Under the pieces are notes generated by a model that worked only from the letters and a program-made list of their open reading frames with translations, did no database searches and was not told the DNA's origin. Shown one piece after another: positions 20,533 to 29,890 of a stretch of DNA of 64,000 bases. The translations under genes were made by a program, and so were the position numbers. Within the stretch, counting starts at the first letter, position 1; every line of letters starts with the position of its first letter. Source of the DNA: Blastocatellia bacterium (GTDB lineage: Bacteria; Acidobacteriota; Blastocatellia; Pyrinomonadales; Pyrinomonadaceae); NCBI GenBank assembly GCA_003168335.1, contig PMSM01000006.1, positions 124,001 to 188,000 on the forward strand. The letters are read 5' to 3'.

Positions 20533-21552
20533 GTGCCGACGCGATTCAAATGGAGTCTCATTTCGGATGAGCGACTGCTCGACACCCGTATCTGCGATCT
20601 GCCGATACGGATCAAGGGATCGTTTTTTGAACCTCATATTAAGCGTCTCTACAGCGAATTAAACGACCGCGGCATTCGCTTTAAGCCGCACGTCTGGTTG
20701 TCGGCGGAATGGTTTACGCCCGACGGTGTTCCCGGATTTGCAATTCCTTTTTATCTGACGCATCCGCGGTTGATGCGGCTGGAACGAAAGCAGATGCTGG
20801 AACTCGAAGGCGGCACGGACGTCGAGTGCATGCGCATCCTGCGTCACGAAGCCGGCCATGCCATCGACAACGCCTTTCGCCTTCATTTCAAGCGGCGCTG
20901 GCATCAAATCTTCGGTTTATTCACTCAACGTTACCCCGATTCCTACAAGCCAAAACCGAACAGCCGCCGCTATGTGCTCAACCTTGACGCGTGGTACGCG
21001 CAGGCGCACCCGGCGGAAGATTTCGCCGAAACGTTTGCGGTTTGGCTGCAGCCACGCTCAAACTGGCGCCGGCGCTATCGTAATTGGCCGGCCTTGCGCA
21101 AACTCGAATACATTGATGAAGTGTTGAAAGAGATCTCAGGAACGCGACCGAAGAACCGCGTGCGCAGAAAAGTCGAAACGTTACCTGAGATCAAAACTAC
21201 GTTGCGCGAGCACTATGTGCGCAAGCAGCGGCTATACGAATTTCAGTGGCCGGCTTACCTGGACGCCGACTTGCGCCGCATCTTCTCTTTCGACCCACGG
21301 CATAAATCGCGCATGACGGCGGCGAGTTTTCTTCGCTCCATCAAGCGCGAATGCGAGCAACTGGTGGGCGACGGCACGGGCGTGCACAAGTACGCCATCG
21401 ATCATGTGTATAAACTGATGATCGAGCGCGCCGGCCAATTGAAACTACGCGTTACCGGCAGCCGTGAACAGGCCAAACGCGAAACAATGATCATGCTCAC
21501 GGCGCAAACCATGAACGTGGTCCATTCCGGTTATCACAGGATTTCATTGTGA
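20533..21552 (+). CDS. Putative zinc-binding metallopeptidase
   Basis: MRILRHEAGHAIDNAF (HExxH), downstream HPAEDFAETFAVWL. Confidence 0.82.
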   Translation: MPTRFKWSLISDERLLDTRICDLPIRIKGSFFEPHIKRLYSELNDRGIRFKPHVWLSAEWFTPDGVPGFAIPFYLTHPRLMRLERKQMLELEGGTDVECMRILRHEAGHAIDNAFRLHFKRRWHQIFGLFTQRYPDSYKPKPNSRRYVLNLDAWYAQAHPAEDFAETFAVWLQPRSNWRRRYRNWPALRKLEYIDEVLKEISGTRPKNRVRRKVETLPEIKTTLREHYVRKQRLYEFQWPAYLDADLRRIFSFDPRHKSRMTAASFLRSIKRECEQLVGDGTGVHKYAIDHVYKLMIERAGQLKLRVTGSREQAKRETMIMLTAQTMNVVHSGYHRISL

Positions 21553-22580
21553 GCGCAGAAACCTTCAAAAAACTTCGAGTCATCGTTCTGTGCCATGAAG
21601 ATCTGGTTCCGCCCGACAGCCTCGAAGGTCTGACCGCGAAAGAAGTGGCGCCCTTCAAGACAGAATGGGACGTAATCTCGACCCTCAAAAAGATCGGCCA
21701 CGATGTGTCGCCCGTGGGTGTTTACAACAACCTGGGAGTGATCGGCAATGCGCTGATGGAACATAAGCCGCACATCGCTTTCAACCTGCTGGAAGAATTT
21801 CATGGCTATCCTTTGTACGACCAGCACGTGGTCAGCTATCTCGAGCTGATGAAGCAGCCGTACACCGGCTGCAATCCCCGCGGGCTGACCATCTGTCGCG
21901 ACAAGGCGCTGTCCAAGATGGTGCTTGCTTACCATCGCATTCACGTACCCGCCTTTGCCGTCTTTCACATGAACCGAAAAGTGAAACGATCGAAGCGGCT
22001 GAAGTTTCCGCTGCTGGTGAAATCAATCAGCGAGGAAGGTTCAGTCGGGATCGCGCGCGCCTCGATCGTGAATGACGATGCCAAGCTGGCCGAGCGCGTC
22101 GAGTTCATTCATCGCGTAACCAAGACGCACGCAATTGCCGAGCAGTACATCGCCGGCCGCGAGATCTACGTGAGCGTGATCGGCAATCAGCGCCTGCAAA
22201 CCTACACGCCGTGGGAACTGGTGATTGAAAAACTCCCCGAGGGCGCGCCCAACATCGCCACCTCAAAGCTGAAATGGGATCCAGCCTATCAGGAAAAAGT
22301 CGGGGTGGTAACGAAAGCGGCTGAACTCGACAAAGCCATGTGCGAGAAGATCGAACGGCTTTCCAAGAGAATCTATCGGACGCTTTTTTTGAGTGGGTAT
22401 GCGCGGCTGGACTATCGCGTGACTGAGGACGGGAACATCTATGTGCTGGAAGCGAATCCCAACCCGCAGATTGCTCACGCGGAAGATTTCGCCGACTCAG
22501 CCAAGCACTGCGGCGTCGACTATGCCGGCTTACTGCAAAAGATCATCGCGCTGGGTTTGAGATATCGCACCGGCGCTTAG
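21549..22580 (+). CDS. ATP-grasp ligase, D-alanine-D-alanine ligase-like
   Basis: GCNPRGLTICRDKALSKMVL, FPLLVKSISEEGSVGIARAS, YARLDYRVTEDGNIYVLEANPNPQIA; overlaps the upstream gene by 4 nt. Confidence 0.85.
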   Translation: MSAETFKKLRVIVLCHEDLVPPDSLEGLTAKEVAPFKTEWDVISTLKKIGHDVSPVGVYNNLGVIGNALMEHKPHIAFNLLEEFHGYPLYDQHVVSYLELMKQPYTGCNPRGLTICRDKALSKMVLAYHRIHVPAFAVFHMNRKVKRSKRLKFPLLVKSISEEGSVGIARASIVNDDAKLAERVEFIHRVTKTHAIAEQYIAGREIYVSVIGNQRLQTYTPWELVIEKLPEGAPNIATSKLKWDPAYQEKVGVVTKAAELDKAMCEKIERLSKRIYRTLFLSGYARLDYRVTEDGNIYVLEANPNPQIAHAEDFADSAKHCGVDYAGLLQKIIALGLRYRTGA

Positions 22581-22635
22581 TAGCACAGACTTCAGTCTGT
22601 GATTGCCTCGGGCCACAGACTAAAGTCTACGCTAC
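22580..22635. repeat. Short palindromic element (GTAGCACAGACT...AGTCTACGCTAC)
   Basis: gtagcacagacttcagtctgtg / cacagactaaagtctacgctac. Confidence 0.75.
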
Positions 22636-22698
22636 AAAAAGAAACGCGCCCCGGAACATCGTGTTCCGAAGCGCGCCCCCCGCGACGATTTAACAACG

Positions 22699-23088
22699 CT
22701 AGTTATTACCTGTTACTGCTCCGCCGCTTGCACCTACCACCACGTCCTGATTCGAACCCCCAAAGGTAACGCTGATCAGTTCGGCAATGCTGTTTTTGTC
22801 GATGGTCCTGACTGCCGTGTCTTTGGCTTTCTCACTACGCGGCTGGAGGTGCGCAGTAGTTTTGGCCTTTACCTTGCCGTTCTTCATGATGGCCAACTCG
22901 CCACTCTCTTCATTGAATTTGAGTTGGTAATCTCCGGCTTTCACCAGCGTGCCGTTCACCATTACATCCGACGGGAACGTCACGTTTTCCGTTTTGACTT
23001 TGTCCTTGGCCGCGGCAAAAACGGCGATCGACGCGAGCGCGCAAATCATCAGTGCCGCGAGTGTGCTCTTCAAAAAAACTTTCATCAC
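22699..23088 (-). CDS. Small secreted hypothetical protein
   Basis: Signal peptide MMKVFLKSTLAALMICALASIAVFAAA; VTFPSDVMVNGTLVKAGDYQLKFNEESGELAIMKNGKVKAKT. Confidence 0.8.
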   Translation of the reverse strand: MMKVFLKSTLAALMICALASIAVFAAAKDKVKTENVTFPSDVMVNGTLVKAGDYQLKFNEESGELAIMKNGKVKAKTTAHLQPRSEKAKDTAVRTIDKNSIAELISVTFGGSNQDVVVGASGGAVTGNN

Positions 23089-23274
23089 TTTCCTCCCTGT
23101 TGTTTTCCACCCCTGCTCTAACGCCCTGGCGCTCGAGCTTCTCTGTTCGTTGTCTAGTTAGTGATAACGCAGGTCGAAAGGTTGCAGTTTCAAAATTAAC
23201 ATTTGCCTGACACTTAACTGATGAAAGTGTATGCAAAGTTGTAGGAACATCCAAAGAAGTGAACGAACGATTTA

Positions 23275-24171
23275 TCATTTGCCGATATTTTCAGGATCCA
23301 GCCAATCACGCGTCATATCGCACCACAACACCAGCCCCCGCCATGAATTGAAACGAGCATAGAAACGTGAAATCTTTTTGTCGCTCGCGACCCGACCGTG
23401 GTTGCGCAAACGCGCAAACTGCGCGCGCGTCCATGAATCCAGCGCCAGACCGTCGTAACGTCCAATTAGCTTCATCAAGTTCTCGGCCGCATAGTTGCCA
23501 ACACCTTTGACGCTTTTCATTTCTTTGATCAACTCGTCCGGTGCAAGGCCGCTGGTGAGCCAGCTCTCGACATTGAGCGATCCCGATGCGACTCGCTGCG
23601 CCAGCTCTTTCAAATAAGGCGACCGATAGCCGGAGCGAATCCTGTCGCGAAAAAACTTTTCCGGTTTTTGGGCCATGGCTGCGGCCGTGGGAAAAGATTT
23701 ACGGCCATCTGACGATTGGCGACCCAGTTCGTTTACCAGCCCGCTGATCATTTTCTCCGTCAGCGCCCAGGAACAATTCGTGGTGCAGAGCATTTTCACC
23801 AGGTCTTCGAAAACCGTAGGCGATCGCAACAGCCGTCCCGCGCCCTGATGTGCAACCCAGGCAAACTCCGGATTGGCCGCTACGGTCTGGTAAAACTCGC
23901 GCAGGTCGTCATCCAGACGGAGGATATGTCGAATGTCGCGCTCGATCTCGCGGGCTGCTTTCTTGCCCAGCCGCCGCGAGGTACTAACTTTGATGGCGCC
24001 ATGGGTCGAGGAAAGCTTGACGGTTACAGGTTCAGTCTGGCCGCCGTCGAGCACGCGAACCAAAGTCCAACTCTTCTTGTCCAACTCGAAAGGCAACAGC
24101 GCGTACCAGCCGTGGCTGAGGACGGTGCGGCGAAAGTTGAAATCGCGGGGCGTCTTGATCGTGAGATCCAT
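23275..24171 (-). CDS. HhH-GPD superfamily DNA glycosylase-like protein
   Basis: From ATG 24171: MDLTIKTPRDFNFRRTVLSHGWYALLPF...; LVKMLCTTNCSW, helix-hairpin-helix MKSVKGVGNYAAENLMKLIGRYDGLALDSW. Confidence 0.85.
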   Translation of the reverse strand: MDLTIKTPRDFNFRRTVLSHGWYALLPFELDKKSWTLVRVLDGGQTEPVTVKLSSTHGAIKVSTSRRLGKKAAREIERDIRHILRLDDDLREFYQTVAANPEFAWVAHQGAGRLLRSPTVFEDLVKMLCTTNCSWALTEKMISGLVNELGRQSSDGRKSFPTAAAMAQKPEKFFRDRIRSGYRSPYLKELAQRVASGSLNVESWLTSGLAPDELIKEMKSVKGVGNYAAENLMKLIGRYDGLALDSWTRAQFARLRNHGRVASDKKISRFYARFNSWRGLVLWCDMTRDWLDPENIGK

Positions 24172-24420
24172 AGAAATCCTTTTCCATATTAGAAGTTTCG
24201 GTGATGCTGTTGGCCATTGAAATGGCAAGGCAACTGAAATGTAAGAAAGGCGGTACACGCGGCCTGTATGTATCAAGTGCGGTCAACATGATGCTTGACC
24301 AATCAGGCCCTCGGGACTAGACTTTCGACATTACCAAGATGAACGGAAGGCTGTACTCGCTGGCTCCTAAATCACTTGGTTCTCAGCGGGCGAAGAGTCA
24401 ACACGGACTCTCTACAGTTA

Positions 24421-24505
24421 AGGTGCTTAAGCACCGTTTCCAAAAATAGCTGCCGGAGCTTTCCGGTGCGCGCTCCGTCGCCCCGCAGGGAAGCCTTGCG
24501 GGGCG
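24421..24505 (-). terminator. Hairpin cluster downstream of terC, probable terminator
   Basis: cgccccgca...tgcggggcg stem (24479-24505); then, on the minus strand, ccggaaagctccgg followed by a TTTTT run. Confidence 0.5.
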
Positions 24506-24526
24506 ATGTCGTGTCTGGGGTGGGGT

Positions 24527-25561
24527 TTACTCTGAACTTTCTGGCCCGCCCTGCGGCGGCCAAATCAGCGAGGCGCCTACCGAAGCCAACAACACCGCCG
24601 CTACCACCCCAAGCGCAATGCCAATCGGAATATCATGGACTCCGCGGACAATGTCCCCAAGTGCTTTGTATCCCAGGGCATAAAAACCGGTCGCGAGCAG
24701 CGCGGTCAATAATGGTAGAAGCATCTTGACGCCAATGAAACTCAGGACAATGCCAAGGCCGACCTTGAGGTAGTGAAACTTTTCGACTACCCCTGCCAAG
24801 AGAAAGTAAAAGGTCCGTAAGCCAAGAATAGCGAAGACATTTGAGGTGTAAACGATGAAGCGATCAGTCGTGACGCCAAAGATCGCCGGAATTGAATCGA
24901 CCGCGAAAACCAAATCGGTCACCTCGACGACGATCAGCACCAGCAGCAGCAGCGTGCCCACGCGTTTTCCGTCAATGACGGTGAAGAATTTCCGCCGCTC
25001 GTAATGACGCGTAATCGGAACGTAGCGCGCGATGAACCGCACCGCGAGATTCTCCTCCGGCTCAACTACCGTTTCGCCGCCGCGCAGCATTTGCAGACCC
25101 GTATAAATTAGAAACGCGCCGAATATGTATATGATCCAGAAGAAGCGATCGAGGAGGGCCGCGCCGGCCAGAATCATCGCGACCCGCATTACCAGCGCGC
25201 CGAGCACGCCCCAGTAAAGGACCCGGTGCTGATATTTCGGAGGGACTTTGAAGTAAGAAAAGATCAGCAGGAAGACAAACAGGTTATCGACGGAAAGCGA
25301 GAGCTCGATCAGATAGCCGGCAAGAAACTCAAGGCCCTTCTGGTGGCGCGCCGCGCCAAACAACTCCCATCCCAGCGGACCAAATAGCAGCCCGGCGAAG
25401 AGCAGGGCCAGCGTCACCCAGACGACGCTCCAGACAGCGGCGTTCCGGTAACTGATTTCGTGGGGTTTGCGATTAAACAGGCCCAGGTCGATCGCCAGCA
25501 TCACGAGGATGAAAATACAAAAGCCCACCCAGGCCAGTGTCGAAGTTGCGAGCGAGTGCAT
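24527..25561 (-). CDS. TerC/Alx family integral membrane protein
   Basis: LSLSVDNLFVFLLIFSYF, TDLVFAVDSIPAIFGVTTDRFIVYTSNVFAILGLRTFYFLLAG. Confidence 0.95.
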   Translation of the reverse strand: MHSLATSTLAWVGFCIFILVMLAIDLGLFNRKPHEISYRNAAVWSVVWVTLALLFAGLLFGPLGWELFGAARHQKGLEFLAGYLIELSLSVDNLFVFLLIFSYFKVPPKYQHRVLYWGVLGALVMRVAMILAGAALLDRFFWIIYIFGAFLIYTGLQMLRGGETVVEPEENLAVRFIARYVPITRHYERRKFFTVIDGKRVGTLLLLVLIVVEVTDLVFAVDSIPAIFGVTTDRFIVYTSNVFAILGLRTFYFLLAGVVEKFHYLKVGLGIVLSFIGVKMLLPLLTALLATGFYALGYKALGDIVRGVHDIPIGIALGVVAAVLLASVGASLIWPPQGGPESSE

Positions 25562-25761
25562 CTAGGGAGCTAAAATATCACTCGCCCTGCAACCCACGCA
25601 AAACGCAAAGTTCGGAATACCGCCTTTAGTCGGGTTCTGGCCACGCGCGAAAGCGACTGAAGTCCGTACTCCTAACGTCTCGATCGCGGTCGCAAGTTGC
25701 AGCTAGCGGTTCGCTCATCTAGAATTCGTGGTTTCGGAATCCTTGGAAAAGGTTTACATAC

Positions 25762-27804
25762 ATGCTCAAACAACTAAGCCGCTTTGAACGCACCAGCAAA
25801 GTCCTGATTCTGGGATTTGTCGGACTGATGGCGGTCAGCCTCGTTCTCTTTTTCAGACCGAACAGCGGATCTTCAACCATCGAGCCAACCAAAAGCACCG
25901 AGGTACTCGCGACTGTGGGCGGCGCCGAAATCACCGTGGGCGACTTCGCTACTCAGAAGCAGAATATTCAAACTCAATTCAGTCGCTTCGGTGGACAGGT
26001 GAGTTTGACCCAGATGGGTTACACCGACGAACGGATTCTCGACAGTTTGATCTTAAAGAAAGTGACCGTACAGGAGGCCGCGCGGCTGGGGCTGGGCGCC
26101 TCTGAAGCCGAAGTCAAAGACAGGATCGCCAAGATGTTCATCGACCCGTCGGGAAAGTTTCTGCTCGCAGATGCTTCCGGGAAACTGGACATGAGCAAGT
26201 ACCAGGAGCGAGTTGGCGACGTGGGCGTCTTTGAACGCGGGGTGGCCGAAGATATCGCGCGGGAAAAGCTCGAGGCATTCGTGGCGGCCAGCGTGCGCAT
26301 TTCAGAAGACGAGGTACAACAAGAGTACAAGCGCAAGAATACAAATTTTGATCTGACCTACGTTGTGGTTTCAGCCGACAAGTTGGCGGAGAAGATTCAA
26401 CCCACGGATGACGAGTTGAAGGCGTATTACGATAAGCACAAAACCGACTACAACATTCTGGTGCCGCAGAAGAAAATCAAGTACGTTTTCATTGATCAGG
26501 ATAAGTCGGGCCAGAAGCTGCAAATATCGGACAAAGAGTTACACGACGAGTATGACTCTCTGAAACCTGAATACAAGCAGGCCGGTGTTAAGGTCCAGCA
26601 GATTGTTTTGAAAGTCGCGCGCCCGGATCTCGACGCCACGGTCAAAGCGAAAGCGGATGGGCTGGTGGCCAGGGCCCGCGGAGATCAGGAAACAGCCACG
26701 GAAGAAGCGTTCGCCGAACTGGCCAAGGGCAATTCCGAAGATCCCGCCACCGCAAAAAATGGTGGTCTTGTGAATGGGGTGGTGAAGAAGAACCCCAACA
26801 AGTCAGACGACCCCTATCAGCAAGTGCTCGACCTGCAACCCGGTGATGTCACCGACGCGATCAAATTCAAGAACGCTTATTTTATCCTCCGTCGTGGCGA
26901 AGCGGTGCCTAAGACTTTCGAAGATGCCAGGGAAGAATTAAGGGTCTCTCTGCGCAATCGCCGGGGCTATACCGAAGCGCAGAAACTTGCTCAACGCGCT
27001 CAGGATCGCTTGAAAGAGATCAAAGATCCGCAGAAGGTCGCGCAAGAGTTCGCCGCTGAGGCGAACATGACGCCCGCCGACATGGTGCGCGAGACGCCCT
27101 TCGTGAAACCGGGCGATGACGTGCCCAACATTGGCAGCTCGCAGCAATTCGAAGAAGTGATCGCGTCACTGAATAATCCCAACGACGTCGGCGATCGTAC
27201 CGGCATCAAGAATGGTTTCGCGATTCCGATGCTGGTTGAGAAGAAGGGTCCGCGCATTCCGGAGTTCGATGAAGTCAAAGACAAGGTGACGCAAGCCGTC
27301 AAGACGGAGAAGGCAAAATCGCAGTTGGAAGACAAAGCGAAAGAGCTGATCGCCAATGCCAAAGCCCCGGGTGATTTGAAAGCAGGAGCGGCCAAGCTGG
27401 GCCTGGAAGCAAAAGCCGAAGCGAACTATAAACTGGCAACCCCGCTCGGCGAAGCCGGATCGAGCAGCCTGCTGGACGGGCCACTCTACGCCGCGAAGTC
27501 TGGCGAGGTACTCAAGACGCCGGTCTTTCTGAACCAGAATTATCTTGTGATCGGCGTCAACACCCGCACCGAAGCCGACCTGGCGGAATTTGCCAAGCAG
27601 CGCGAGTCCTTGATGCAGAGCGCGCTCACGGAACGAAAGAACCAGGTCTTTGATGACTATCTGACCGCGGTGCAGCGCGGCATGGAGCAAGCCGGCAAGA
27701 TCAAGATCTACAAGGATGTGCTGGCGGGCATGCAGGAAGAAGAAGCGCCGGAAGCCCTGCCTCAACGGCGTCCGCCTTTGCAGTTACCTAAGAAGCAAGG
27801 CTAG
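25762..27804 (+). CDS. Peptidylprolyl isomerase (SurA/PpiD-like), membrane-anchored
   Basis: N-terminal TM, SurA_N-like ILDSLILKKVTVQEAARLGL, parvulin-like NSEDPATAKNGGLVNGVVKKN...DVTDAIKFKNAYFILRR. Confidence 0.88.
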   Translation: MLKQLSRFERTSKVLILGFVGLMAVSLVLFFRPNSGSSTIEPTKSTEVLATVGGAEITVGDFATQKQNIQTQFSRFGGQVSLTQMGYTDERILDSLILKKVTVQEAARLGLGASEAEVKDRIAKMFIDPSGKFLLADASGKLDMSKYQERVGDVGVFERGVAEDIAREKLEAFVAASVRISEDEVQQEYKRKNTNFDLTYVVVSADKLAEKIQPTDDELKAYYDKHKTDYNILVPQKKIKYVFIDQDKSGQKLQISDKELHDEYDSLKPEYKQAGVKVQQIVLKVARPDLDATVKAKADGLVARARGDQETATEEAFAELAKGNSEDPATAKNGGLVNGVVKKNPNKSDDPYQQVLDLQPGDVTDAIKFKNAYFILRRGEAVPKTFEDAREELRVSLRNRRGYTEAQKLAQRAQDRLKEIKDPQKVAQEFAAEANMTPADMVRETPFVKPGDDVPNIGSSQQFEEVIASLNNPNDVGDRTGIKNGFAIPMLVEKKGPRIPEFDEVKDKVTQAVKTEKAKSQLEDKAKELIANAKAPGDLKAGAAKLGLEAKAEANYKLATPLGEAGSSSLLDGPLYAAKSGEVLKTPVFLNQNYLVIGVNTRTEADLAEFAKQRESLMQSALTERKNQVFDDYLTAVQRGMEQAGKIKIYKDVLAGMQEEEAPEALPQRRPPLQLPKKQG

Positions 27805-27823
27805 GCAGGACAACGGCGAGTAC

Positions 27824-28837
27824 TTAGCCAAAATCACGAATGTCGCGAAACGGCGTCTCGGTATCGTCAAAGTCCGGGCGGTAATAAAACGAGGCGCCGT
27901 CATACTCCTGCATCCATCCTTCTTCCATGCCCAACTCATCCAGCGCCGCGACCGCGCGCAGCCACTCGGTTTCTCTGATCCGCCGCGACAGCAAAGCGTA
28001 ACGCTGATTAGTTCCGGCCACGTTCGTCGGATAGTACTGGGCCATCAGCGAGACGGCGACGCGCGGGCTGAGTTCGCCATGAATCCAACGCAGCGATTCG
28101 CGCACGCCGCCCACTTCGTTCGGCAAGACCAACAAACGAATCACCAGGCCCCGCTGCAGCAAACCGTCTTCGTCGTAGACGAGCTCGTGGCCCATCTGAC
28201 GGTACATTTCGGCGATCGCGGCGCGCGAAACCGACGCGTAACTGCGGACCTTTGAATACAAGTAACCCGCTTCGTCTTCGGCATATTTCAAATCAGGCAG
28301 ATAGACATCAACGATGCCGTCGAGCAGCCTTAATACTTCAACTGAGTCGTACGCGTTGGTGTTGTAAACAATCGGGAGGCGCAGACCCTGGTCCGCGGCC
28401 AGCAGAATCGCGCGCGCCATCTGGGGCGCAAAATGTGTGGGCGAGACAAAGTTGAGGTTGTGGCATCCGCGCGTTTGCAGCTCGAGCATCATCTCGGCCA
28501 GGCGTTCGTGTGTCACTTCGTTTTTGATTTGCTCTTTGTGGGTCTGCGAGATCTGATAGTTCTGACAGTAGACGCAGCGCAAGTTGCAGTTGCCGAAGAA
28601 AATATTGCCCGCCCCGCGCGTCCCGACCAGCGGCGGCTCTTCGCCGAAGTGCGGCGTGTAAGAAGAAACGATCGGCAAGCGGCCTGAATAGCACGCCGCG
28701 ATTTCGTCCTGCAATCTGTTGTTGAAACAGTCGCGCGGACAAACCGTGCAACGCTCAAGCAAAGCTTCCAGTGCTGCGACGCGACGATGCAATTCGCCCG
28801 AGCGCAGCAGGCTGAGATATGAAGCTTGTGTCTTCAT
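27824..28837 (-). CDS. Radical SAM protein (PflA-like activase family)
   Basis: CTVCPRDC, FFGNCNLRCVYCQNYQIS (CxxxCxxC), NLNFVSPTHFAPQMARAI, YLPDLKYAEDEAG. Confidence 0.92.
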   Translation of the reverse strand: MKTQASYLSLLRSGELHRRVAALEALLERCTVCPRDCFNNRLQDEIAACYSGRLPIVSSYTPHFGEEPPLVGTRGAGNIFFGNCNLRCVYCQNYQISQTHKEQIKNEVTHERLAEMMLELQTRGCHNLNFVSPTHFAPQMARAILLAADQGLRLPIVYNTNAYDSVEVLRLLDGIVDVYLPDLKYAEDEAGYLYSKVRSYASVSRAAIAEMYRQMGHELVYDEDGLLQRGLVIRLLVLPNEVGGVRESLRWIHGELSPRVAVSLMAQYYPTNVAGTNQRYALLSRRIRETEWLRAVAALDELGMEEGWMQEYDGASFYYRPDFDDTETPFRDIRDFG

Positions 28838-28847
28838 TCGAGTTCTT

Positions 28848-28940
28848 TCTCCCTCTCCCTTTGGGAGAGGGTTGGGGAGAGGGTTTGATGCTGAGCCTTC
28901 TTACTCCCTCTCCCCGGCCCTCTCCCAAAGGGAGAGGGAG
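28848..28940. repeat. GGGAGAGG-type palindromic repeat doublet (inverted pair)
   Basis: tctccctctccctttgggagagggttggggagaggg (28848-28883) and ccctctccccggccctctcccaaagggagagggag (28906-28940). Confidence 0.88.
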
Positions 28941-28967
28941 TCTTTCAGCAGAATGCAATTTTCACGA

Positions 28968-29099
28968 CTAATCTTTTTTCTTCCGGAAATGAACGTAATG
29001 CGTCTCCTCAACCAGTTCTTTCGGGACGAGACGCTTGCTGGTGCGCCAGATGAAATCCATTTCGGCGTGCGTCGTGCTAAGCGCGGCGGGCGTGATCAT
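28968..29099 (-). CDS. Possible small protein (43 aa) or remnant
   Basis: MITPAALSTTHAEMDFIWRTSKRLVPKELVEETHYVHFRKKKD; below the ORF-track length cutoff. Confidence 0.3.
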   Translation of the reverse strand: MITPAALSTTHAEMDFIWRTSKRLVPKELVEETHYVHFRKKKD

Positions 29100-29266
29100 C
29101 GCGGTTAAGACCGCGAGCGATGATGACAGTCCGTCCATTGAAATAGAATTTAGCGGCTTGGGTGGGTTGAGGGCAACTGAGTTGATAACATTAACCGACG
29201 CGGGTGAGTCGTTAAAAGAGCCGGGAGCGGAAGCAACTGGACCGTGCGGGACAGCTCACTCTCTCC

Positions 29267-29659
29267 TCAATGAATCAGTTTTATCAGAAGGATCACAGCT
29301 CCGGCAATCAAGAATCCGGGGAGCAGATTCGCCTCTCCGGATGATCCAGCATATTTTACCTGCTTTACCTCAGAGTAAGTGATGACTATCCGATTCGTCA
29401 GCGTCGCCGTTCGGTCCCCCTTCACGGGTGCCCGCAGCACAACGCTATCTTCACCTATTTCTCCAATGCGCCCGCTCAGTTTTCTGCCGTCGCATAATTT
29501 CACTATCACAGGGGCGTCTACTCCAAGCTTGCTAATTTCTCGCTTGATTTTGGCCACCGACTGGTCTTGGCCCTTAGGGTTCTTTCCGTAGACGGAATCA
29601 ACCGCGAGCGCGCCACTCGAGAGCAAGATCAGCATCAACGATAAAAGCTTCTTCAGCAT
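29267..29659 (-). CDS. Small secreted hypothetical protein
   Basis: From ATG 29659: MLKKLLSLMLILLSSGALAVDSVYG...VIVKLCDGRKLSGRIGEIGEDSVVLRAPVKGD, C-terminal hydrophobic segment. Confidence 0.7.
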   Translation of the reverse strand: MLKKLLSLMLILLSSGALAVDSVYGKNPKGQDQSVAKIKREISKLGVDAPVIVKLCDGRKLSGRIGEIGEDSVVLRAPVKGDRTATLTNRIVITYSEVKQVKYAGSSGEANLLPGFLIAGAVILLIKLIH

Positions 29660-29890
29660 AGATCCCTCCAGCACGTGGCCTGTATTACTTCACAGGGGCA
29701 AGTATCTTATTTGGAGGCGCTGACACTGGTCATGGCGATTGTGGCGCTTCTTTAACTGTCACATCAAAGATAAGGATAAGCTTCTTACGCCAGGGTTTGG
29801 TTGAATCCCGCGCCGTTTGCAAACGGCATCAGCACCCAATCGCCGGCGGCGCGCTACGTCACATCGCGCCTGTGATATCCTCCGCTGACC

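Noticed and set aside
25562-25700. yybP-ykoY-type Mn riboswitch upstream of terC
   Set aside because: TerC genes often carry one, but I could not identify the conserved core in the upstream sequence by eye.
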